Source: Cyclobacteriaceae bacterium
Lineage (GTDB): Bacteria > Bacteroidota > Bacteroidia > Cytophagales > Cyclobacteriaceae
Assembly (NCBI GenBank): GCA_009885605.1
Contig: VFKK01000116.1
Coordinates: 1 to 30,771 of the forward strand
DNA length: 30,771 nucleotides
Direction of reading: 5' to 3'
Shown here: positions 7,905-16,002 of the stretch, piece by piece
How positions within the stretch are numbered: position 1 is the stretch's first letter
How the letters are laid out: each line of letters starts with the position of its first letter
Notes under the pieces: generated by a model
What the model was told of the DNA's origin: nothing
The model's database searches: none
Seen by the model: the letters and a program-made list of their open reading frames with translations, nothing else
Position numbers and translations under genes: made by a program

Positions 7905-8549
7905 TTAGATTTTTCTGGCCATCATAATGCCATCCCGGATAGGAAGGAGGACATTTTCAACCCTTGGGTCATTTTGAATTTTAGCGTTGAAATCCAAAAT
8001 CGCTTTAGAGTCTTTGTCAACTTTTTGACCTTCTGCAACTAACACTTTTCCTGACCAAAGCACATTGTCAGCAAGGATGATTCCTCCCGGACGAACTTTA
8101 TCAATGATCAGATCAAAATAGGTAGCATTGTTAACTTTATCAGCATCTATAAAAACCAGATCGAATGGTCCGGACAGGGTAGGAATGATCTTCAGCGCAT
8201 TTCCCAATCGGTAATCAATTTGATCCGACAATCCGCTTTCTTCGAAAAATCCCCTCACCATCGTTTCCAGTTCATCATTTATGTCGAGCGTGATAAGTTT
8301 TCCTCCCTTTTTCAATCCACGAGCGAGGCAAACTCCCGAATATCCCGTGTAAGTTCCAATCTCGAGAATGGTTTGTGGCTGAATCATTTTTGTGAAAAGT
8401 TCCAGCATTTTTCCCTGCAAATGACCCGAAAGCATTCGTGGCATCAGTACTTTTGCCTGTGTCTCACGGGTGATTTTTTTCAAAAGGGCATCTTCACCTG
8501 AAGTGTGATCTTCGCAATAAGCCAATAAAGCAGGGTCAATAAACTCCAT
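7905..8549 (-). CDS. SAM-dependent O-methyltransferase (COMT-like)
   Basis: A 214-residue class I methyltransferase. Motif I reads ILEIGTYTGYSG near residues 62-73 for SAM binding. The metal-site segment is VFIDADKVN near 133, followed by ADNVLWSGKV near 160, as in the cation-dependent catechol/caffeoyl-CoA O-methyltransferase family. It is cytoplasmic and the natural substrate is unknown. The gene starts 2 bases after the stop of the upstream M16 peptidase, so they are probably co-transcribed. A 66-base gap separates it from the transglycosylase downstream. Confidence 0.93.
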   Translation of the reverse strand: MEFIDPALLAYCEDHTSGEDALLKKITRETQAKVLMPRMLSGHLQGKMLELFTKMIQPQTILEIGTYTGYSGVCLARGLKKGGKLITLDINDELETMVRGFFEESGLSDQIDYRLGNALKIIPTLSGPFDLVFIDADKVNNATYFDLIIDKVRPGGIILADNVLWSGKVLVAEGQKVDKDSKAILDFNAKIQNDPRVENVLLPIRDGIMMARKI

Positions 8550-8551
8550 AC

Positions 8552-9778
8552 TTAATGAGGGATGTATGTCAGGAAGCTCAATTGATCCGGATTGAATATT
8601 TCCTGTGCGATTTCCTGAAGGTCTTCTGCGGTAGTGGATCGGATTCGGTCAAAGATACTATCGAGTGGCTCAATTTTCCCATGGTCGATGAGACTTTTGC
8701 CATAGACAAGCATCAAGGCTGCATAATTTTCTTCCGCCATGGCCATCTGTCCAATGGTCTGGTCTTTTGACATTTGAAGCTGGACTATTCCCAGCTTTTT
8801 GGTTCGCAGTTTTTCCATTTCCTTCATGACGAGGAGCTGGGCTTTTTTAAGAGTCTTCTCCTCGGTTCCAAAGAAAATTCCAAAGAAACCTGTGTCCGAA
8901 AATGCCTGGTAGCTAGACTCGATGCTGTAAACATAGCCATGATTCTCACGTAGGCTAAGGTTTAGCCTGCTGTTCATGCTTGGACCGCCCAGAATGTTAT
9001 TGAGGAGATGAAGTTTAAATCTTTTTGGATCGTGAAGAGTATAGGCCGGTTTTCCGATCGCACATAAGGATTGAGTCACCTCTCTTGAAACTATTTTTTG
9101 CTTGGGAGTGTAATCATGAAATCCATTTCTGACATACAAGCTCCTTTTAGACTGGATTTCATTCAAGGGTCCTTCGATCACTTTGAGAGCTTTTTCGAGA
9201 GAAATATTTCCAACAATCGAAAAGACGATTTGGTAAGTATCCAATCTGGTGGAAATGAAATCAAAGAAATCTTCCTGAGAAAATCCTCCGACCGTTTCTT
9301 CAGTTCCTAGAATATTTCTGCCAAGCGCGTGATGCTCAAAGACCAGTTCGTCCAGTTCATCCATGATGGAGTCATCCGGAGAATCACGATACATCGCCAT
9401 TTCTTCCAAAATCACCTGGCGCTCTTTATCTATTTGTTTTTGCGGGAAAGTACTGTTGAAGGTAATGTCAAAAAGTAACTCAGCGGCTTTGTTGTAATGC
9501 TCTTTCAAAATTGAAGCATAAAAGCAAACCTTCTCTTTGGTGGTGTAAGCATTCAGTTCTCCCCCCAGAGATTCCAACCTGTTGAGGATATGGAAGGTCT
9601 TTCTTTTTTTTGTACCCTTGAAAGCCATGTGCTCCCAGAAATGGGTAAGCCCTTCCTGTTCTTTGGTTTCGTCCCGGCTGCCTATGTTCAGAATAAAACC
9701 ACAATGAACTAATCGGGTGTGGGTCACTTCCTGATGTACGATTCGTATTCCGTTTGACAGCTCCTTGATTTGGTACAT
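8552..9778 (-). CDS. M16 family zinc metallopeptidase (insulinase/pitrilysin type)
   Basis: A 408-residue peptidase from ATG 9778, the usual length for the single-module processing-peptidase-like members. The inverted zinc motif HxxEH is intact as HFWEH at residues 46-50. A Glu-rich helix containing ILEEMAMYRDSPDD near 124-137 supplies the third ligand, so it should be catalytically active. The C-terminal half has the M16C-type fold, including a GGPSMNSRL segment. I chose MYQIKELSNGIRIVHQE as the start because it aligns with family N-termini; an upstream in-frame ATG at 9826 would add 16 residues of no recognisable kind. It heads the minus-strand cluster. Confidence 0.92.
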   Translation of the reverse strand: MYQIKELSNGIRIVHQEVTHTRLVHCGFILNIGSRDETKEQEGLTHFWEHMAFKGTKKRKTFHILNRLESLGGELNAYTTKEKVCFYASILKEHYNKAAELLFDITFNSTFPQKQIDKERQVILEEMAMYRDSPDDSIMDELDELVFEHHALGRNILGTEETVGGFSQEDFFDFISTRLDTYQIVFSIVGNISLEKALKVIEGPLNEIQSKRSLYVRNGFHDYTPKQKIVSREVTQSLCAIGKPAYTLHDPKRFKLHLLNNILGGPSMNSRLNLSLRENHGYVYSIESSYQAFSDTGFFGIFFGTEEKTLKKAQLLVMKEMEKLRTKKLGIVQLQMSKDQTIGQMAMAEENYAALMLVYGKSLIDHGKIEPLDSIFDRIRSTTAEDLQEIAQEIFNPDQLSFLTYIPH

Positions 9779-9841
9779 GCACTGAATGGTTATAAATTGA
9801 AAGTAATGAAAAATCCTCTTTTTCATCTCGATTTGAATAAT

Positions 9842-9859
9842 GTTAAGTTTGTACTTAAC
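9842..9859. repeat. Short inverted repeat in a divergent intergenic region
   Basis: GTTAAGT (9842-9848) and ACTTAAC (9853-9859) form a perfect 7-bp inverted repeat around TTGT. It lies between the divergent M16 peptidase and glycosyltransferase genes. It could be an operator or a weak hairpin; no T-run follows, so it is not a typical terminator. Function is unassigned. Confidence 0.35.
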
Positions 9860-9927
9860 CCCTTCAAATTCGCTTTGATCTTGGACAACAAAGGTTTTCT
9901 TCAGGAGGTTTAGTTATTTTGTGATTT

Positions 9928-10764
9928 ATGCCAAATTTTAAAGAGGTTCAATCCTCTCTCATCATTTCAGTTTATAAAAACACCTCATTTTTGGATGCAG
10001 TGCTGAAATCCCTGCCAGGTCAAACCTTCCGAAATTTCGAAGTAATCATATCTGAGGATGGTGAAAGTGAAGAAATGAGAGAGTTTTTGTCTCAGGTTAA
10101 GTTACCATTTACATTGAGGCATTTGACTCAGGAAGATATCGGATGGAGAAAAAATCGGGCCTTGAACCGTGCAATTCTTGAGGCAAAATCCGACTGGCTT
10201 ATTTTCATAGATGGGGATTGTGTGCTACATCCGAGATTCATGGAGTTCCACTGGAAGATGGCGGAGGAAAAATTCATCTTGGCGGGAAAGAGAATAAAAT
10301 TGGATCCCAAAACCAGTCAGCTTTTGATCTCAGGAAATTTTAAACCGGAGGAAATGAATTCAAGGATTCTGGCGAATTTTTCGAAAATCAAAAAACAAGG
10401 CGGAGCTTTTTTGGAAGAGGGACTTTTCATCAATCCTTCAGGTATGCTGGGATTTTTAACTAAGATTCGAAAAATGCGCCATCTCAAAGGCTGTAATATG
10501 TCTTTTCACCGCAAATCCATCGAGGCAATAAACGGTTTTGATGAAGATTATATAAAACCTGCTGTCGGCGAGGATGCGGATTTATTATGGAGGTTTCAAG
10601 GATTGGGATATGAGTTGAAATCCGTCCGGAATTTGGCCGTTCAATATCATTTATTTCATAAAGAGAGCTGGACTGATCAGGATGAAAATCTCCGGATCAT
10701 GAAAAGTAATCAGCAAGCAAATCGGTTCATATGTAAAAATGGGCTGAAAAAACAGTACCTATAA
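9928..10764 (+). CDS. Glycosyltransferase family 2
   Basis: A 278-residue GT-A fold enzyme. The N-terminus SLIISVYKN begins the nucleotide-binding strand, and VIISEDGES supplies the first acidic pair. WLIFIDGDCV near residue 94 is the DxD motif that binds metal and nucleotide-sugar. The C-terminal part has GCNMSFHRKSIEAINGFDE and VGEDADLLWRF, typical of galactosyltransferase-like GT2 proteins (EDADL is the presumed catalytic base region). No membrane segments, so it acts at the cytoplasmic side. It probably builds cell-surface glycans; donor and acceptor are unknown. It is followed after 22 bases by the aminopeptidase gene. Confidence 0.9.
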   Translation: MPNFKEVQSSLIISVYKNTSFLDAVLKSLPGQTFRNFEVIISEDGESEEMREFLSQVKLPFTLRHLTQEDIGWRKNRALNRAILEAKSDWLIFIDGDCVLHPRFMEFHWKMAEEKFILAGKRIKLDPKTSQLLISGNFKPEEMNSRILANFSKIKKQGGAFLEEGLFINPSGMLGFLTKIRKMRHLKGCNMSFHRKSIEAINGFDEDYIKPAVGEDADLLWRFQGLGYELKSVRNLAVQYHLFHKESWTDQDENLRIMKSNQQANRFICKNGLKKQYL

Positions 10765-10786
10765 AAATTGAAAATCAATCATCAGC

Positions 10787-12076
10787 ATGAAATATAATCC
10801 TCTTTCCAAAGAACTGTATCAACGAAATCGATCAAAATTTGCTTCAAAACTTGCAAGAAAGAGCGTCGCTATTTTTAACTCAAACGACACCATGCCAACC
10901 AATGCGGACGGCACAATGAGGTTCAGACAGAACAACGACTTATTTTATCTTACCGGAATTGATCAGGAGGAAACGATTTTGCTTTTAGCTCCCGACTGCC
11001 CAAATCCAGCAATGCGGGAAGTGCTTTTTTTAAGAGAAACGAGCGAACTCATCGCCATCTGGGAAGGTCACAAATACACGAAAGAAGAGGCAGAGGCGGC
11101 TTCTGGCATTAAGAATATTCAGTGGCTTGCCAATTTTGATCAGGTGTTGAATACAGTCGTTGCCCTTTCTGAAAGAATTTATCTGAACACTAATGAGCAT
11201 CTGCGAGCAGGCGTAGTAGTTGAAACCAGAGATGCGCGATTCATCAAGATGTGCAAAGAAAAATATCCCTTGCACGTGTATGATCGATCAGCACCTCTTA
11301 TGCATGAATTGAGAGGAGTGAAGGAGCAAGAAGAAATTGACCAGCTTCAGATCGCGTGCGATATCACCGAGAAAGGATTTCGCAGAGTTTTATCTTTTGT
11401 GAAACCCAGTGTCACCGAGTTTGAAATAGAGGCGGAGTACCTCCATGAGTTTGTAAGAAATCGAAGCAAAGGTTTTGCCTATGAACCCATTATTGCGTCC
11501 GGAGGAAGTGCCTGTGTCTTGCATTACATCGAAAATAGCAAAGCTTGCGAGGATGGAGAATTACTTCTGATGGACGTGGCCGCTGAATACGGAAATTACA
11601 ATGCAGACATGACCAGAACAATTCCGGTCAATGGAAGATTTACACCGAGACAGCGTGCCGTTTACGATGCGGTTTTGCGTGTGAAAAGAGCTGCGATGGG
11701 ACTCTTAAGCCCCGGAATCAATATTCAGGATTATCATAAAGAGGTGGGTTTGATCATGCAAAGTGAGTTGGTCGGATTAGGTCTGATCAGTCAGACTGAC
11801 ATCAAAAATCAGGATCCGAATTGGCCGGCTTTTAAAAAATATTTCATGCATGGGACTTCCCACCATTTGGGTTTGGATGTCCATGACGTGGGAACGATGC
11901 ATAATCCAATCACTTCGGGAATGGTTTTTACCGTTGAACCGGGGATTTATATCCCTGAGGAAGGGTTTGGGATTCGGTTAGAAAATAATGTGGTTGTTCG
12001 GGAAAATGGTGTTTTTGACCTGATGCGAAATATCCCTATTGAAGCAGAGGAGATTGAGGAATTGATGAATGGTTAA
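10787..12076 (+). CDS. Xaa-Pro aminopeptidase (M24B, aminopeptidase P family)
   Basis: A 429-residue cytoplasmic metallopeptidase that removes an N-terminal residue preceding proline. The N-terminal creatinase-like domain covers about 1-165, with the QNNDLFYLTGI segment seen in bacterial aminopeptidase P. The C-terminal pita-bread domain has all five metal ligands. They are Asp in LLMDVAAEYG, Asp in NADMTRTI, His in MHGTSHHLG, Glu in FTVEPGIY and Glu in GIRLENNV. The ATG at 10787 gives the standard length. It ends 195 bases before the convergent tsf gene, and a strong terminator lies between them. Confidence 0.95.
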   Translation: MKYNPLSKELYQRNRSKFASKLARKSVAIFNSNDTMPTNADGTMRFRQNNDLFYLTGIDQEETILLLAPDCPNPAMREVLFLRETSELIAIWEGHKYTKEEAEAASGIKNIQWLANFDQVLNTVVALSERIYLNTNEHLRAGVVVETRDARFIKMCKEKYPLHVYDRSAPLMHELRGVKEQEEIDQLQIACDITEKGFRRVLSFVKPSVTEFEIEAEYLHEFVRNRSKGFAYEPIIASGGSACVLHYIENSKACEDGELLLMDVAAEYGNYNADMTRTIPVNGRFTPRQRAVYDAVLRVKRAAMGLLSPGINIQDYHKEVGLIMQSELVGLGLISQTDIKNQDPNWPAFKKYFMHGTSHHLGLDVHDVGTMHNPITSGMVFTVEPGIYIPEEGFGIRLENNVVVRENGVFDLMRNIPIEAEEIEELMNG

Positions 12077-12201
12077 TCGTGGCTGGAAGACCGATGGCGG
12101 AATAAATCAAAAACCCTGTGTTTTCCAATATTTCTGTTTCTACTAATAAATTACTGCTAAGATTGAGGATAATCAATTTTCTTCAATTGAAAAGAGTAAA
12201 G

Positions 12202-12235
12202 AAAAACCCATCCAAAATTAATTGGATGGGTTTTT
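12202..12235. terminator. Bidirectional terminator between pepP-like gene and tsf
   Basis: A perfect 14-bp inverted repeat, AAAAACCCATCCAA (12202-12215) and TTGGATGGGTTTTT (12222-12235), with an AATTAA loop and T-runs on both strands. It can end the plus-strand aminopeptidase transcript and the minus-strand ribosomal operon, whose last gene stops at 12272. The rest of 12077-12271 shows nothing else. Confidence 0.92.
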
Positions 12236-12271
12236 TAGGAGGTTAAGATTTTGCCGAAACGCAAAAATCAA

Positions 12272-13102
12272 TTAACCGATAGAGATTCTTTTGAAAGTAG
12301 AAACTGTCAAGCCTTTGCTTACTCCGTCAAGATACTGAGCAATTGTCTTGCTGTTGTCTTTCACGAAAACCTGGCTAAGAAGCGTGCTTTCTTTGTAAAA
12401 CTTCTGAAGTTTACCTAAAGCGATTTTTTCCAACATTTCTTCAGGCTTACCTTCTTGTCTTGCCTGCTCTTTACCGATTTCGATTTCTCTTTCGATAGTA
12501 GTTGCGTCTACGCCGTCTTTGTCAACAGCCACCGGGTTCATTGCAGCAATTTGCATCGCTACGTCTTTACCTGCTTCTTCAACGTTAGATCCGCTTGTGT
12601 TAACCAATCCTACCAACACACCCAATTTACCATTGGAGTGGATGTAAGGAACGACAGCATCAGCTTTGATTACGACATAATGAGAAATTTCGATTTTCTC
12701 CCCGATTTTACCTGTCATTTCGATGATTTTCTCAGCTGTAGTTAGATCAGCAAAAGGAAGAGCATGGATTTCTTCAACAGTAGCACAGTTGTTAGAAACA
12801 GCCATGTCAAGCAAAGTATTTGCAAAGGCTCCGAATTCTTCGTTTTTAGCCACAAAGTCAGTCTCGCAAGTAAGAGAAAGCAAAGTTCCTTTAGTACCAT
12901 CTTCAGATACACGGGTTACTACTACTCCTTCTTTGGTTTCACGATCTGCTCTTGAAGCAGAAACTTTCTGACCTTTTTTTCTGAGGATGTCAACCGCCTT
13001 TTCAAAATCGCCATCAGCTTCAGTCAAAGCTTTTTTGCAATCCATCATACCGGAACCGGTCATTTGTCTCAGTTTGTTTACTTCTTGTGCAGTAATTGCC
13101 AT
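12272..13102 (-). CDS. tsf: Translation elongation factor Ts
   Basis: A 276-residue nucleotide exchange factor for EF-Tu. The N-terminal UBA-like domain is diagnostic: VNKLRQMTGSGMMDCKKAL (residues 8-26). The core TCETDFVAKNEEF, which inserts into EF-Tu, follows near residue 78. The C-terminal coiled-coil region is compact, as in other Bacteroidota. It is the distal gene of the rplM-rpsI-rpsB-tsf operon and sits 199 bases after rpsB, a gap that contains RNA hairpins. ATG 13102 gives MAITAQEVNKLRQ, the normal start. Confidence 0.98.
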   Translation of the reverse strand: MAITAQEVNKLRQMTGSGMMDCKKALTEADGDFEKAVDILRKKGQKVSASRADRETKEGVVVTRVSEDGTKGTLLSLTCETDFVAKNEEFGAFANTLLDMAVSNNCATVEEIHALPFADLTTAEKIIEMTGKIGEKIEISHYVVIKADAVVPYIHSNGKLGVLVGLVNTSGSNVEEAGKDVAMQIAAMNPVAVDKDGVDATTIEREIEIGKEQARQEGKPEEMLEKIALGKLQKFYKESTLLSQVFVKDNSKTIAQYLDGVSKGLTVSTFKRISIG

Positions 13103-13197
13103 TGTCTATTCAGTTTAATATAAACGGGATATAGTTCTTATTTTTTTAGATACCCTGGCCTTCAGATTAGAAAGCCTTTGAGGATCTGATTAGTGTT

Positions 13198-13216
13198 AAG
13201 TTCTGGTTGAGAACTT
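13198..13216 (-). promoter_or_regulatory. Hairpin in the rpsB-tsf intergenic region
   Basis: AAGTTCT (13198-13204) and AGAACTT (13210-13216) form a perfect 7-bp stem with a 5-base loop. It lies downstream of the stronger rpsB hairpin and 96 bases before the tsf start. It has no T-run, so it is more likely an mRNA structural or processing element than a terminator; that role is inferred. Confidence 0.45.
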
Positions 13217-13240
13217 TTAGGGATTGGAGAGTTAAAACAA

Positions 13241-13279
13241 AAAAATTGAACAAAGGCCTTGACCAAATGTTCAATTTTT
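13241..13279 (-). terminator. Terminator or attenuator between rpsB and tsf
   Basis: AAAAATTGAACA (13241-13252) pairs perfectly with TGTTCAATTTTT (13268-13279) over a 15-base loop. On the minus strand a T7 run and further T-rich bases follow, as in an intrinsic terminator. It starts 23 bases after the rpsB stop. Partial termination here would lower tsf expression relative to rpsB; tsf has no clear TAnnTTTG promoter of its own in the remaining gap. Confidence 0.7.
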
Positions 13280-13301
13280 ATATTTCAAAACACAGTGTGG
13301 A

Positions 13302-14063
13302 TTATTCTTGTGTTTCAGCGTCAACAGCTCTTTTTGCTTCTTCTTCCTCAGTCAGTTTAGCATCGTCCTTGTCTCTCTTTCTTTCAGAAAGACCTTCTTC
13401 GATGGCTGCACCAAAAGCCTTTACAAGCAAGGATACGGATTTGAAAGCATCGTCATTAGCAGGGATTGGGAAGTCAACCTCATTAGGGTTTGAATTCGTA
13501 TCTACTAGTGCAAAAACAGGGATCCCAAGCTTTTTTGCTTCAGCAATTGCGATGTGTTCTCTTTTGATGTCTACTACGAAAAGAGCTGCAGGAAGTCTGC
13601 TTAGATCAGCAATACCGCCAAGCACGTTTTCCATTTTCTCTTTATCGCGGCTTACCATCAGTCGCTCTTTCTTTGCCAAGTTCTTGTAAGCATCTTCTTT
13701 CATCAATTTCTCTAGGGAAGACATTTTTTTCAAGGACTTACGGATAGTAGCGAAGTTAGTCAGCATACCACCTAACCATCTTTCAGTTACGAAAGGCATG
13801 TTAAGTCTTACAGCTTCTGCCGCCACTAGGTCTTTGGCTTGTTTTTTTGTAGCGACGAACATCACCTTTTTGCCTGAGCGTACAATGTGCTTGATTGCAT
13901 TAGATGCTTCGTCGAGGCAAGCAAGCGTTTTATTAAGATCGATAATATGGATGCCATTCTTCTCCATAAAGATGTATGGAGACATTCTTGGATCCCACTT
14001 TCTCGTTAAGTGTCCAAAGTGGACACCAGCATCTAGTAAGTCTTTGTATTCGATTTTGGTCAT
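13302..14063 (-). CDS. rpsB: 30S ribosomal protein S2
   Basis: A 253-residue S2 protein. It starts MTKIEYKDLLDAGVHFGHLT, with the conserved GVHFGH-x-TRKWDPRM segment, and contains TERWLGGMLTNF (near residue 93) and the FVVDIKREHIAI segment. The C-terminus is an acidic/lysine-rich tail (KRDKDDAKLTEEEEAKRAV), common in this phylum. It assembles late into the 30S head and recruits S1. It is 39 bases after rpsI and shares its operon. Confidence 0.98.
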   Translation of the reverse strand: MTKIEYKDLLDAGVHFGHLTRKWDPRMSPYIFMEKNGIHIIDLNKTLACLDEASNAIKHIVRSGKKVMFVATKKQAKDLVAAEAVRLNMPFVTERWLGGMLTNFATIRKSLKKMSSLEKLMKEDAYKNLAKKERLMVSRDKEKMENVLGGIADLSRLPAALFVVDIKREHIAIAEAKKLGIPVFALVDTNSNPNEVDFPIPANDDAFKSVSLLVKAFGAAIEEGLSERKRDKDDAKLTEEEEAKRAVDAETQE

Positions 14064-14102
14064 GAATGAATTTGTTATAAAATAATCGAAAGAGAAGTCC
14101 TG

Positions 14103-14489
14103 TTAACGTTTCGAGAACTGGAACTTTCTTCTTGCTTTTTTTCTTCCTGGCTTCTTACGCTCGACCATTCTAGGGTCACGAGTAAGGAAACCTTCTTTTT
14201 TCAATGCACCTCTGTGCTCTGCGTTGAATTCGCACAAAGCTCTGGAGATCGCCATACGAGCTGCTTCAGCTTGTCCTTTGATTCCTCCTCCGTCTACATT
14301 GATTTGAATGTCATAATTGCCATCCACGCCTACAAGAGTCAATGGCTGCTTCACTACGATTTGATGCAAATCGAAAGGAAAATACACTTCCAGTGCTTTG
14401 TTGTTAACGGTGATTGTACCGTTTCCTGATGCCATGTAAATTCTGGCTACAGCGGTTTTTCTTCGACCGATTTTGTTGATCATTTCCAT
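14103..14489 (-). CDS. rpsI: 30S ribosomal protein S9
   Basis: A 128-residue protein. It opens NKIGRRKTAVARIYM, the family signature. GGGIKGQAEAARMAISRAL lies in the middle, and the basic tail ends KKARRKFQFSKR; in S9 the terminal Lys-Arg reaches the P-site tRNA anticodon. It is 11 bases downstream of rplM, the universal L13-S9 pairing. Confidence 0.98.
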   Translation of the reverse strand: MEMINKIGRRKTAVARIYMASGNGTITVNNKALEVYFPFDLHQIVVKQPLTLVGVDGNYDIQINVDGGGIKGQAEAARMAISRALCEFNAEHRGALKKEGFLTRDPRMVERKKPGRKKARRKFQFSKR

Positions 14490-14500
14490 GAGTGAGGCAA

Positions 14501-14944
14501 TTATAGAGTAATAGATTTTGGCTGCTGAGCTACGTGAGGATGCTCTGCTCCTTCGTAGACGTACAGGTTGCCGTACAATTGTCTTCCTAATCTGTTTTTA
14601 GGCAACATGCCTCGAACAGCTTTCTCGATCAAAATCGTAGATGATTTCGCCATCAACATTTTGGGAGTAGAGATTCTCTGTCCACCTGGATAACCGGTAT
14701 GTCTAACATAGACTTTTTCATTCATCTTGTTTCCGGTTAATCTGATTTTGTCTGAGTTGATTACGATGACGTTGTCACCACAATCAACGTGAGGAGTGAA
14801 GCTTGGCTTGGTCTTACCCCTTAAAATTTTTGCTACCTCACTGGCCAATCTACCCAAAACTGCAGCTTGGGCGTCCACAACTACCCATTGCTTGTCTACA
14901 GTTGCGGCGTTGGCTGATTTGGTCTTATAGCTTAAAGTATCCAC
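14501..14944 (-). CDS. rplM: 50S ribosomal protein L13 (GTG start)
   Basis: A 147-residue L13 protein. It has WVVVDAQAAVLGRLASEVA near residues 20-38, VIVINSDKIRLTGNK, and VRGMLPKNRLGRQLYGNLYVY near 112-132. The start is GTG at 14944; decoding gives MDTLSYKTKSANAATVDKQW, which matches L13 N-termini of relatives, and no ATG is available nearby. It leads the operon and has a textbook promoter 57-88 bases upstream. Confidence 0.97.
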   Translation of the reverse strand: MDTLSYKTKSANAATVDKQWVVVDAQAAVLGRLASEVAKILRGKTKPSFTPHVDCGDNVIVINSDKIRLTGNKMNEKVYVRHTGYPGGQRISTPKMLMAKSSTILIEKAVRGMLPKNRLGRQLYGNLYVYEGAEHPHVAQQPKSITL

Positions 14945-15000
14945 TGTGTAACTGTTTAATATTTAGCTTGTTAAATTTATTTCACCCCCAAAAAGGGACA

Positions 15001-15032
15001 CAAAGATAGAAGTAATTTATTTTTCATGCAAA
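15001..15032 (-). promoter_or_regulatory. Promoter of the rplM-rpsI-rpsB-tsf operon
   Basis: On the minus strand, TTTG (15029-15032) and TATCTTTG (15001-15008) are separated by 20 bases. This matches the Bacteroidota housekeeping promoter (TTTG, about 19-21 bases, TAnnTTTG). Transcription would begin near 14995, giving a leader of about 50 bases before the GTG start. Confidence 0.78.
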
Positions 15033-15125
15033 ATATTTCAAACACTAAGTCCTAATTTTCATAGGCTTAGGTAGAAAATCCCGAATGGAATTTGGTTTTC
15101 TGTCCAATTTATTCGTCTGAATCGC

Positions 15126-15836
15126 TCAGGCGGTCTTTTCTAACTGATTGACCAATACCTGAAAATCTTTTGGATAGGGGGCAATTATCTTCAATTGTAT
15201 CCCATCCAACCCTTCAAATTCAATCGAATACGCATGGAGAGAAACCCTTTGCATAATCGGTAATTCTTCTGTGTCCTTCTTGAGATTGAAGCGGCGCTTG
15301 AGCGATGAAAGAAACAAGGGATTGCCTCCATATAAAGTGTCTCCGCAAATCGGAGCTTTCAGATAAGCCAAGTGAACTCTGATTTGGTGCAATCTGCCTG
15401 TAATAGGCTTGCACTCGACCAGGGTATGGGCATAGTAAGTTTTCAACGTATTGAAAATTGTCTTTGCTGGCTTCCCTTCTTTACTGACTTTAGCAATTCC
15501 TTTGTTATTGGCTAAGAGATTTCGGTCTACCAGCACATTGCTGAATTCCTTGATCCCTTCCACCACTGCATGGTAGACTTTATCGACTTTTCTGCTTTCA
15601 AACTGCATGGCCAAATGCCTGTAGGCCTCGGGATTCTTGGCAATCACCAGACAACCTGAAGTTTCTTTATCCAATCGATGGCACAGTTGGGAATCGGGGG
15701 TGTGTGCCTTGGCTAAGTCAAGTATGTTCTGAGCCTCGTGTCTGTCGTCTAAGCTAGACAAATACGGGGGTTTGTTGATCACCAGGTAATCCGTGTTTTC
15801 AAACAAAATAAGTTTTTGAAAATCTATTTTTTTCAT
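15126..15836 (-). CDS. RluA family pseudouridine synthase
   Basis: A 236-residue enzyme that converts specific uridines in rRNA or tRNA to pseudouridine. The catalytic aspartate is in CHRLDKETSGCLVIAKN near residues 56-72. Before it is YLVINKPPYLSSL. The later motifs LVECKPITGRLHQIRVHLAYL and PICGDTLYGG complete the RluA signature. It lacks an N-terminal S4 domain, so it is the short form; which site it modifies cannot be told. It stands alone with its own promoter-like box. Confidence 0.94.
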   Translation of the reverse strand: MKKIDFQKLILFENTDYLVINKPPYLSSLDDRHEAQNILDLAKAHTPDSQLCHRLDKETSGCLVIAKNPEAYRHLAMQFESRKVDKVYHAVVEGIKEFSNVLVDRNLLANNKGIAKVSKEGKPAKTIFNTLKTYYAHTLVECKPITGRLHQIRVHLAYLKAPICGDTLYGGNPLFLSSLKRRFNLKKDTEELPIMQRVSLHAYSIEFEGLDGIQLKIIAPYPKDFQVLVNQLEKTA

Positions 15837-15864
15837 GGATTCTCCTGCCTCTTCAAAGAGTGCG

Positions 15865-15872
15865 CAAAAGTA
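15865..15872 (-). promoter_or_regulatory. Candidate promoter -7 box for the RluA-type gene
   Basis: On the minus strand TACTTTTG matches TAnnTTTG exactly, 28 bases before the ATG. The -33 position holds only a T-run (TTTT), a three-of-four match to TTTG. Confidence 0.55.
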
Positions 15873-15897
15873 GGGAATCAGAGAGTCGAAAAAAAAT

Positions 15898-15923
15898 AAG
15901 GTTGAAAATTAGCTAGCAACCTT
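15898..15923. repeat. Inverted repeat resembling a minus-strand terminator
   Basis: AAGGTTG (15898-15904) and CAACCTT (15917-15923) flank a 12-base loop that contains TAGCTA. On the minus strand the stem is followed by ATTTTTTTT, as in an intrinsic terminator. There is no minus-strand gene immediately upstream, since the HipA-like gene is divergent. It might instead be an operator for one of the two divergent genes. Confidence 0.45.
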
Positions 15924-16002
15924 CGCTGAAAGAAAATTAATCAGGGAGCAATCGCCTTGTTTTGAATATTTCGAATTTTATTTGTTTTCTTCTTTCAATC
16001 TG

